Part shown: positions 40,619-46,496 of the stretch, one piece after another | Numbering within the stretch: position 1 is the first letter of the stretch | How the letters are laid out: each line of letters opens with the position of its first letter | DNA from: Comamonadaceae bacterium | Lineage (GTDB): Bacteria; Pseudomonadota; Gammaproteobacteria; Burkholderiales; Burkholderiaceae_C | Length of the DNA stretch: 46,496 nucleotides | Direction of reading: 5' to 3' | NCBI GenBank assembly: GCA_027486495.1 | Contig: JAIXOZ010000139.1 | Coordinates: 1 to 46,496 of the forward strand | The notes under the pieces: generated by a model | The model's input: the letters and a program-made list of their open reading frames with translations, nothing else | Databases searched by the model: none | What the model was told of the DNA's origin: nothing | Program-made: the position numbers and the translations under genes

Positions 40619-41578
40619 ATGTTCAAAACCCTGTCCATGTCCACCGATGCGCTGCCTGTCAAAGACAGGATGGGCCAGTGGTCGGAATGGATCACACAGC
40701 AATTTGGGGGCTTGCAATCTGACCTTTACGGCGACACGGTTTTTGATGGACACATGCAAACCTCCCGTGCGGGTCAGGTCATCTTGACCAAGCTGGAGGC
40801 CTCCAGGCACCGGGTGGTCAGAACCCCACAGATGGCCCGAACCAGTGAAGTGCCCTATTTGAAAATCGTGGCGCCCTGGCAGGGCCAAGCGCAAGTGCAT
40901 CAAATGCAGCGCGAAGCCCATGCCGACGTGGGCGGGTGGGTGATTTACGACACCACCACCGCTTATGAAGTGGCCAACCCCAGCCGTGTTGAGCATTTGA
41001 TCGTCATGGTGCCCAAGGACCAAGCGGCCCAAAGAGGTTTGCGCTTGGAGGGTTTGATGGCCAGGCGTCTGGGTGCAGGAGGGATCTCGCGGGTCGCCTT
41101 GGAGGCGATGCGCAACACCTATCTGGAGCTGCCTTACATGAGTGACAGCGCCGCGCAGGGTGCAGGCGACTTGATCATGGACCTGGTCAAACTTTCTTTG
41201 TCCGAATTGGCGGGCCAAGAAACCGCCATGACCCAGCGCGAGGCCTTGCGCGACAGGATCAGACACCATGTTCACAAGTACCTCAGAGATCCTGACCTGA
41301 GTGTGGACGGCATAGCGCGGGCCCTCAACTGCAGCCGAAGGCATTTGTACAACGCCTTTGAGGGCGAAGGCGAATCGGTGGCGGCTTACATCCAGCGCAT
41401 GCGCCTTGAGGCGTGCATCAAAGACCTGCAAGCCAGTACAACCAAGGCCCGTGCCATCACAGACATTGCGGTGTCATGGGGGTTTGGCAATCCATCCCAC
41501 TTCAGTCGTGTTTTCAAAGAGCACACCGGCGCCAGTCCGAGTGACTTTCGCAATCAAAAGACGCTGATCAAAACCTGA
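40619..41578 (+). CDS. AraC-family transcriptional regulator
   Basis: 319 residues. The N-terminal half is an AraC-binding-like ligand domain (MARTSEVPYLKIVAPWQGQAQVHQMQ, VGGWVIYDTTTAYEVANPSRVEHLIVMVPK), as in regulators of aromatic-compound genes. The C-terminal 100 residues carry two helix-turn-helix motifs, HKYLRDPDLSVDGIARALNCSRRHLYNAFEGEGESVAAYIQRMRLE and ITDIAVSWGFGNPSHFSRVFKEHTGASPSDFR. The start is the ATG at 40619 or possibly 40637. It probably activates the divergent importer and aldehyde dehydrogenase genes when the inducer is present. Confidence 0.92.
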   Translation: MFKTLSMSTDALPVKDRMGQWSEWITQQFGGLQSDLYGDTVFDGHMQTSRAGQVILTKLEASRHRVVRTPQMARTSEVPYLKIVAPWQGQAQVHQMQREAHADVGGWVIYDTTTAYEVANPSRVEHLIVMVPKDQAAQRGLRLEGLMARRLGAGGISRVALEAMRNTYLELPYMSDSAAQGAGDLIMDLVKLSLSELAGQETAMTQREALRDRIRHHVHKYLRDPDLSVDGIARALNCSRRHLYNAFEGEGESVAAYIQRMRLEACIKDLQASTTKARAITDIAVSWGFGNPSHFSRVFKEHTGASPSDFRNQKTLIKT

Positions 41579-41597
41579 TGGCCATTCGTGCCCAAAG

Positions 41598-42017
41598 TCA
41601 CATCAGCGCGTAAGTGGTGCTGGCCCGGAAAACACTCTTGCCGTCGTCGGCTCCGGCCAAGTCAATTTCGCCAAAGGCCATGGCCTTGCCAGCGCGCAGC
41701 ACCCGGGCAGTGACCAGTGCGTCCTGGCCCGACAGGGGTTTCATGAAGCTGCTCGACAACTGCACCGTGCTGCAGGGCCGGAACTGCCCAAAGTGGCTGA
41801 TCAGCGCCAGCACCATGGCCGTGTCGGCTGCGGCCATCATGGCCTGGCCGCACAGCATGCCGCCCACCCGCGACAGCTGCTCGCTTTGCGGCAAGCGCAG
41901 GGTCACGCTGTCGGCATCGACACGCTCCACTTGCAGGTTCAGCGCCTGCACCCAGGGGGCGAACAATTCACCCAGGGCTTGTTGCAAAGTGTCGTGGCTC
42001 ACGGGGGCGGGTGTCAT
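41598..42017 (-). CDS. PaaI-type hotdog-fold thioesterase
   Basis: 139 residues. The hotdog fold is indicated by LNLQVERVDADSVTLRLPQSEQLSRVGGMLCGQAMMAAADTAMVLALISHFG followed by TVQLSSSFMKPLSGQDALVTARVLRAGKAMAFGEIDL. The AADTA helix motif supplies the usual acidic catalytic residue. Such enzymes hydrolyse acyl-CoA thioesters, often of aromatic acids. The start at 42017 gives the standard length; upstream codons are unrelated. It converges with the AraC gene and diverges from the aminotransferase at 42213. Confidence 0.87.
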   Translation of the reverse strand: MTPAPVSHDTLQQALGELFAPWVQALNLQVERVDADSVTLRLPQSEQLSRVGGMLCGQAMMAAADTAMVLALISHFGQFRPCSTVQLSSSFMKPLSGQDALVTARVLRAGKAMAFGEIDLAGADDGKSVFRASTTYALM

Positions 42018-42212
42018 GGTGGGCTCCGGGCAGTTGGGGCAGGGTGCTGGCCGGTGCAGGGCCAGCGGGTGGCGGTGATTATCCCGCTCGACGTGGCTGT
42101 GGTGATCGACAGGGCCATGACTGTGGGCGAAATGGTTATCACGCAGGGCACAGGCTTTGAGTCTTTGCCCCTTTAAACTGAAATTTCTCATTCACCGACA
42201 AACAGGCAAGGC

Positions 42213-43418
42213 ATGAACCGCTTTTCTCCGTCGACCCCCCGCATTCCTGGCATCCGTTTTGTGCATTCACCTGGGCCGACCCATGTGCCCGACGAGGTCA
42301 TGCATGCCATGCAGCGGCCCATGACCGACTTGTCGGACCCCCGTGTAGCGGCCATGATTGCTGAGTGTGAAAGCGGCATGAAACGCCTGTTGCACAGCCC
42401 CAGCGCCCATGTTTTTTTGTTTGCCAGCAACGGGCATGGCATGTGGGAATCAGCAGCAGCCAATCTGGCTTCGCCGCAGCACACCTTGCTGCTGGCGGGA
42501 TCGGGCCATTTTTCAGACCAATGGGCGATCCAGATCGAAGGCATGGGCATCGCCTTGCAGCGCACCCCTTTTCAAGAAGGCCACCCCTTTGACGTGGACG
42601 CGATCGAGCAAGCCCTGCGTGAAGACAAAGCCCACCGCATCAGCGCTGTGATGGTGGTCCACACCGACACGGCCAGTGGTGTCACCAGCGATCTGGCGGC
42701 AGTGAGGCGCGCCATCGATGCCGTGGGTCACCCTGCCCTGTATGTCGTGGATGTGGTGGCGTCGTTGGCCGCCAGCCCTTTTGACATGGACGCGCTGGGC
42801 GTGGATGTGGCCTTGGGCAGTTCGCAAAAAGGTCTGATGATGCCGCCCGGTTTGGGCTTTGTGGCGGTGAACGCCAAAGCCATGGCCTGGTCAGTCCGCC
42901 ATGCCGAGCCGCGCTTTTACTGGGACTGGCAACGCCGCGACAGCGACAACCAGTCGGCCAAGTTTTGCGGCACACCGCCGCTGGCCCACATCGCAGGGCT
43001 GGAGACGGCCATCGCTTTGCTCGAAGAAGAAGGCTTGCCCAATGTGTGGGCACGCCACCAACGCCTGGCAGGCGCGGTGCATGCGGCGGTTGAGCGCTGG
43101 GCGGTGCCGGGGGCCCTGCGGCTTCATGCGCGCCAGCCCGAGACACGTTCGGCTTCGGTCACGGCCATCGAGGTGGCGCAAGGGATCGATCCCGAAGCGC
43201 TGCGCACGGTGGCGCGTGAACGCTTTCAGGTGGCCATGGCCGGTGGCTTGGGGCCTTTGGCCGGAAGGGTGTTTCGCATTGGCCATCTGGGCGACATGAA
43301 CGAACCCATGATCCTGGGCGCGCTGGCCGGTATCGAGGCGGCCATGACGGTGCAAAAAATTCCTTTTGGCACCGATGGCGTGGCGGCGGCGGTGGCGTAT
43401 TTGGCGGCTCAGACCTGA
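42213..43418 (+). CDS. Class V aminotransferase, alanine/serine-glyoxylate type
   Basis: 401 residues of PLP fold type I, class V. Seen: FVHSPGPTHVPDEVMHAMQRP at the start (typical of alanine-glyoxylate and serine-glyoxylate aminotransferases), HTDTASGVTSDLAAVRRA, VVDVVASLAASPFDMD, and GSSQKGLMMPPGLGF with the cofactor lysine (about residue 206). The C-terminus RIGHLGDMNEPMILGAL is also characteristic. It moves an amino group between alanine or serine and glyoxylate. AAGG precedes the ATG. The gene stands alone between a leftward thioesterase and a leftward DUF502 gene. Confidence 0.93.
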   Translation: MNRFSPSTPRIPGIRFVHSPGPTHVPDEVMHAMQRPMTDLSDPRVAAMIAECESGMKRLLHSPSAHVFLFASNGHGMWESAAANLASPQHTLLLAGSGHFSDQWAIQIEGMGIALQRTPFQEGHPFDVDAIEQALREDKAHRISAVMVVHTDTASGVTSDLAAVRRAIDAVGHPALYVVDVVASLAASPFDMDALGVDVALGSSQKGLMMPPGLGFVAVNAKAMAWSVRHAEPRFYWDWQRRDSDNQSAKFCGTPPLAHIAGLETAIALLEEEGLPNVWARHQRLAGAVHAAVERWAVPGALRLHARQPETRSASVTAIEVAQGIDPEALRTVARERFQVAMAGGLGPLAGRVFRIGHLGDMNEPMILGALAGIEAAMTVQKIPFGTDGVAAAVAYLAAQT

Positions 43419-43472
43419 ACTTGTCTCGCCATCTTGTTGGAGATCGCTCAGTGCGCTGGCAGCACCTGCTGC

Positions 43473-44069
43473 TCAGGGCGCAGGCGGGTTTTTCGGGTTG
43501 CCCATCCACGCCGTCAGCGACGATCGCATGGCTTCTTCGACCGACATGTCCAACACCTGCACCCAATCGCGGGGCACAAACACGGTGTAGCCGCCAATCA
43601 TGTAGCCCATGGGCAGGTACACCGCCACGTGTTGCTGGGTTTGCGCATCCAGGGGCAAATCGGCCAGGCTTTGGCGCGTGACCAAACCGATGATGGACAA
43701 GTCGCTGTCTGGTTTTTTCAGCAACACCACCTGTTGCGCATCGCGTTCGTGGGGCGCGAAATAGTCAGCAAAACTTTTCAGCGAAGAGTAGATGCTTTTG
43801 ACCAAGGGCAAATTGGTGAAGGGCAGCTCTACCCAGCCCAGCATCCGCTTCATGAAGGGCTGCGACACCAAAAAGCCCAGCACCAAAATCAAGGCGGTGC
43901 CCAGCACAATGCCCAGACCCGGCAGGTAGAAGTCGCCCGTGAACGGACGCAAGACCTGCATCGCCAAGCCTTCGACCCAGGTGACGAACAGGTACAGCGC
44001 ATACACCGTCAGACCGACAGGCAAAAAGGTGATCAGACCTCGGAAAAAATAAGCGTAAAGGCGTTTCAT
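43473..44069 (-). CDS. DUF502 family membrane protein
   Basis: 198 residues. Two hydrophobic segments lie near the N-terminus (YFFRGLITFLPVGLTVYALYLFV and GLGIVLGTALILVLGFLVS), then a soluble part with the DUF502 hallmarks RMLGWVELPFTNLPLVKSIYSSLKSFADYF and VAVYLPMGYMIGGYTVFVPRDWVQVLDMSVEEAMR. The function of the family is unknown; it is widespread in proteobacteria and plants. Start at Met 44069 (MKRLYAYFF), the canonical beginning; the open frame reaches further upstream without similarity. It is divergent from the DadA-like gene. Confidence 0.92.
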   Translation of the reverse strand: MKRLYAYFFRGLITFLPVGLTVYALYLFVTWVEGLAMQVLRPFTGDFYLPGLGIVLGTALILVLGFLVSQPFMKRMLGWVELPFTNLPLVKSIYSSLKSFADYFAPHERDAQQVVLLKKPDSDLSIIGLVTRQSLADLPLDAQTQQHVAVYLPMGYMIGGYTVFVPRDWVQVLDMSVEEAMRSSLTAWMGNPKNPPAP

Positions 44070-44152
44070 GCGAGCGATTGTGACCGGGCGATAAAACACT
44101 GAAATGACAGGGGATAGACGTGCCGCCGGGGCTGCTGCATGATGCGCCACTT

Positions 44153-45391
44153 ATGACCACATCGATTCTTGTTTTGGGCGCGGGCATGGTGGGCACCTGC
44201 ACCGCCTTGCATTTGCAGCAGCGCGGTTTTGACGTGACGCTGGTGGACCGGCGAGTACCGGGCCAGGAAACATCCATGGGCAACGCCGGCCTGATCCAGC
44301 GCGAGGCGGTGGAGCCCTATGCCTTTCCGCGTGAGCCGGGCTTTTTGCTGGACGTCGCCTTGGGGCGCGGTGCCCAAGTGCATTGGCACGCCCAAGGGCT
44401 GTGGCAAATGGGCAGAGCGCTGCTGCGTTACCTGCACCATTCGCAACCCGTGCGGCACGCCCAAGCCACCCAAGCCTACAGCCGCCTGATCGCTCACGCG
44501 ACCGATGAGCATGGCCTGTTGATCACCGCTGCGGGGGCGCAAAATCTGGTGACGCGTGAAGGATTTCGCTTCGTGTTCCGCACAGCCCAGGCGTTCGACG
44601 ATGCGGCGCAGCGGGCCGAAGATTTGCACACGCGTTTTGGTGTGCGCTCTCAAGCAGAAAACACCGCGCAACTGGCGCTGGCCGAACCTGCTTTGCAAAG
44701 ACCTTTGGCCGGCGCCGTGCACTGGCTGGACCCGTGGGCGGTGAATGACCCAGGCGCTTTGGTGGAGCGTTATACCGACCTGTTTGTGGCGCGTGGCGGC
44801 CGTTTGCTGGTGGGCGACGCGGCCAGTTTGCAGGCGCAAGGCGCGGGTTGGTCGGTACAGACCGCCGAAGGTCCGGTGCACGCCCAGCAGGCTGTGCTGG
44901 CGCTGGGCCCTTGGTCCGACGGTTTGATCCGCACGCTGGGGTATCGATTTCCACTGTTCATCAAGCGCGGATACCACCAGCACTACACACCACCCGCCCC
45001 AGTGCGGCAGCCCATTCTGGACGCTGAGCGCGGCTATGTGCTGGCCCCCATGCAGCGCGGCTTGCGCCTGACCACCGGTGCCGAGTTTGCCCCCATCGAT
45101 GCCCCGCCTACGCCGGTGCAACTGGCCAAGGCTGAGGTGCTGGCGCGTGAATTGATCGATCTGGGCCAGCCCCTGGCCGAGCCGCCTTGGCTCGGCGCAC
45201 GTCCTTGCACCGCCGACATGCTGCCGGTGATGGGCCCAGCGCCGCGCCACAAAGGGCTGTGGTTCAACTTTGGCCATGCGCACCAGGGCTTCACCATGGG
45301 CCCTGTGGCAGGCCGTTTGTTGGCAGAGATGGTGAGTGGCGAGCCGACTTGTGTCGACCCGACGGCCTATTCGCCGGGGCGGTTTGGCTGA
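44153..45391 (+). CDS. FAD-dependent D-amino-acid dehydrogenase-like oxidoreductase (DadA family)
   Basis: 412 residues of the DAO superfamily. MTTSILVLGAGMVGTCTALHLQQRGFDVTLVDRR is the FAD-binding N-terminus, and ETSMGNAGLIQREAVEPYAFP is the conserved flavin loop of DadA-type enzymes. The C-terminal ARPCTADMLPVMGPAPRHKGLWFNFGHAHQGFTMGPVAGRLLAEM closes the FAD site. DadA oxidises D-amino acids to oxo acids and passes electrons to the respiratory chain. Substrate specificity cannot be fixed; no racemase gene is adjacent. Start at 44153, where the flavin motif begins at residue 5. Confidence 0.9.
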   Translation: MTTSILVLGAGMVGTCTALHLQQRGFDVTLVDRRVPGQETSMGNAGLIQREAVEPYAFPREPGFLLDVALGRGAQVHWHAQGLWQMGRALLRYLHHSQPVRHAQATQAYSRLIAHATDEHGLLITAAGAQNLVTREGFRFVFRTAQAFDDAAQRAEDLHTRFGVRSQAENTAQLALAEPALQRPLAGAVHWLDPWAVNDPGALVERYTDLFVARGGRLLVGDAASLQAQGAGWSVQTAEGPVHAQQAVLALGPWSDGLIRTLGYRFPLFIKRGYHQHYTPPAPVRQPILDAERGYVLAPMQRGLRLTTGAEFAPIDAPPTPVQLAKAEVLARELIDLGQPLAEPPWLGARPCTADMLPVMGPAPRHKGLWFNFGHAHQGFTMGPVAGRLLAEMVSGEPTCVDPTAYSPGRFG

Positions 45392-45410
45392 TCAGCTTGG
45401 GCTCAAAGCT

Positions 45411-45884
45411 TTAGCACACCCGGTAAAAGCTCAAAAACACCCCATCGGGTGCCCGTCGCCCGCTGCCGATGAACTGGCTTTCGCTCAGCCAAGCCCACTG
45501 GGGCGCAGTGGCTTCGAGCTTGGGTTGGCAGCGAAAGTAAACCTCGTCCGGGCTGACCGGCTGGCCGTCCATGATGCGTTGTGAATTTTCGAGCGATGCC
45601 ACGCGCAAGGCGGTGTTTTGCACAAACACCCGGCTGCCATCGTCGAGCTCGATCACATAGCGCGCATCCAGGTGCGCTTGTGTGCCGCCATTCAAGATCA
45701 GCTGAAAGTCGGCGCCACCGGCCAACACCTTGCCATTCACACGCGGCCCTTTCACGGTCCCGCCAGTGATGGGAATCATGCGGCGCAAACCGGCGGGCGT
45801 CTGGCCCACCTCCACAGGCGCTGCAATGGTCACAGCCAGGTCGCACAGGTGTTCGAGCCGGGGTGGGGGAAGAGATTCGGTCAT
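45411..45884 (-). CDS. DUF3237 family protein
   Basis: 157 residues. Hallmarks are LAVTIAAPVEVGQTPAGLRRMIPITGGTVKGPRVNGKVLAGGADFQ, ARYVIELDDGSRVFVQN and FRCQPKLEATAPQWAWLSESQFIGSG. The domain is a small all-beta fold with no established reaction; it frequently neighbours catabolic dehydrogenase and Bug-receptor genes. AAAGG lies ahead of the ATG at 45884. It converges with the DadA-like gene, 19 bp apart. Confidence 0.9.
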   Translation of the reverse strand: MTESLPPPRLEHLCDLAVTIAAPVEVGQTPAGLRRMIPITGGTVKGPRVNGKVLAGGADFQLILNGGTQAHLDARYVIELDDGSRVFVQNTALRVASLENSQRIMDGQPVSPDEVYFRCQPKLEATAPQWAWLSESQFIGSGRRAPDGVFLSFYRVC

Positions 45885-46073
45885 GGGTTGCCTTTACACT
45901 TTTTTGCTCATTATCAGCGCACCTCCATGCGCTCCACGCAATACAAAACCCGCAGGTGCTGCATGACCCGGCAAAATGTGCCGGACCGCACATCGAAACA
46001 TGTCACAACACCTTGACCGACATCGCCTTGACCCGTTCGCGGGTCGGGCTTGTCATTTGGGGCCGCTTCGGTG

Positions 46074-46496
46074 TCAGTCCAGATTCAGACCAATCTTGCG
46101 CGACACCGCACCCCATTTGGCAAAGTCTTTGGCCACTTTGACGGCCGCCTGCTCGGGCGTGCTGCCGATCACGATCTGGTCGGATGCCTTGAGCCGTTCG
46201 GTCACCTCTGGGGTGCGCAACGCGTCGACCACCGCTTGGCGGAATTTGGCCACGATGTCATCGGGCACTTGTTTGGGCGCCATCAAGATGAGGCTGAAGT
46301 CGGCCTCGTAGCCTTTCACCCCGGCTTCTTCGATGGTGGGCACTTCGGGCAAAGAGGGCGAGCGCGCCTGGCCCGACACCGCCAGCGCCGTCAACTTGCC
46401 CGAGCGCACATGCGGCAACACCGTGGGTCCTGCCAGCAAGCCGCAAGGCACTTGGTTGGCGAGCACGTCTTGCATGGCGGGTGCTGGGCCTTTGTA
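46074..46496 (-). CDS. Bug/TctC-family periplasmic solute-binding protein, C-terminal part
   Basis: The frame is open at the right edge and ends at 46074 (TGA). The 140 visible residues contain MQDVLANQVPCGLLAGPTVLPHVRSGKLTALAVSG, RSPSLPEVPTIEEAGVKGYEADFSLILMAPKQVPDDIVAKFRQAVVDALRTPEV and the final FAKWGAVSRKIGLNLD, the C-terminal half of a TctC receptor. The signal peptide and the N-terminal ligand-binding lobe lie outside the window. It is the third such receptor here and is on the same strand as, and upstream of, the DUF3237 gene. Confidence 0.93.
   Translation of the reverse strand, partial: YKGPAPAMQDVLANQVPCGLLAGPTVLPHVRSGKLTALAVSGQARSPSLPEVPTIEEAGVKGYEADFSLILMAPKQVPDDIVAKFRQAVVDALRTPEVTERLKASDQIVIGSTPEQAAVKVAKDFAKWGAVSRKIGLNLD

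Overview
The window looks like a chromosomal segment of a GC-rich betaproteobacterium of the Burkholderiales, most likely Comamonadaceae (a Limnohabitans- or Rhodoferax-like relative). This is inferred from three Bug/TctC-type periplasmic binding proteins, the many LysR/GntR/AraC-controlled catabolic clusters, GTP-dependent PEP carboxykinase and the codon style. No rRNA or tRNA gene was recognised. No insertion sequence was recognised.

Left edge (1-1339): the last 36 codons of a cas2 gene, a 66-bp AT-rich spacer region, then a very regular CRISPR array of sixteen 36-bp repeats and fifteen 30-bp spacers (178-1203). The geometry and the Cas2 tail suggest a type II-C system whose cas9 and cas1 lie outside the window. 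The far end of the array abuts the 3' end of a decapitated gene (1205-1339). One spacer shares 17 consecutive bases with the LysR gene lying 1.4 kb away.

1350-7007: two divergent LysR pairs. One is a LysR regulator with an aromatic-ring FAD monooxygenase. The other is a CbbR/CmpR-like LysR regulator with an SbtA-type bicarbonate permease that overlaps a zinc-ribbon DUF6671 gene.

7018-16800: the most coherent system. A leftward pair (iron-sulfur cryptochrome/photolyase of the PhrB type and a 56-aa DUF2256 protein) is divergent from a tightly overlapping nine-gene operon. The operon encodes glutathione peroxidase, a flavin amine-oxidase-like protein, DUF1365, a cyclopropane-fatty-acid-synthase-like methyltransferase, a chalcone-isomerase-like exported protein, an MFS permease, a DUF3833 lipoprotein, an SDR and an NTF2-like protein. 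The combination resembles the singlet-oxygen/photo-oxidative stress and furan-fatty-acid genes known in Rhodobacter. I infer membrane-lipid remodelling and repair under light or peroxide stress.

17197-23027: a GntR-controlled leftward catabolic cluster (FAH-family hydrolase, two TctC binding proteins, two paralogous alpha/beta hydrolases). 23086-26095: MFS permease, CoA-binding protein and O-acetylhomoserine sulfhydrylase (metY). 26189-29021: TPR-methyltransferase, DUF2076 protein and an EamA permease. 29123-31012: pckG with a strong terminator. 31234-33931: modABC molybdate importer. 34004-34138: a 44-aa membrane protein. 34262-41578: an AraC regulator divergent from a branched-chain-type ABC importer operon ending in an aldehyde dehydrogenase; its LivG-like ATPase has a degenerate signature motif. 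41598-46496: thioesterase, class V aminotransferase, DUF502 membrane protein, DadA-like oxidoreductase, DUF3237 protein and a truncated TctC protein at the right edge.

Start sites were chosen by ribosome-binding sites, overlaps and family lengths. Family names come from recognised motifs, not from database searches.
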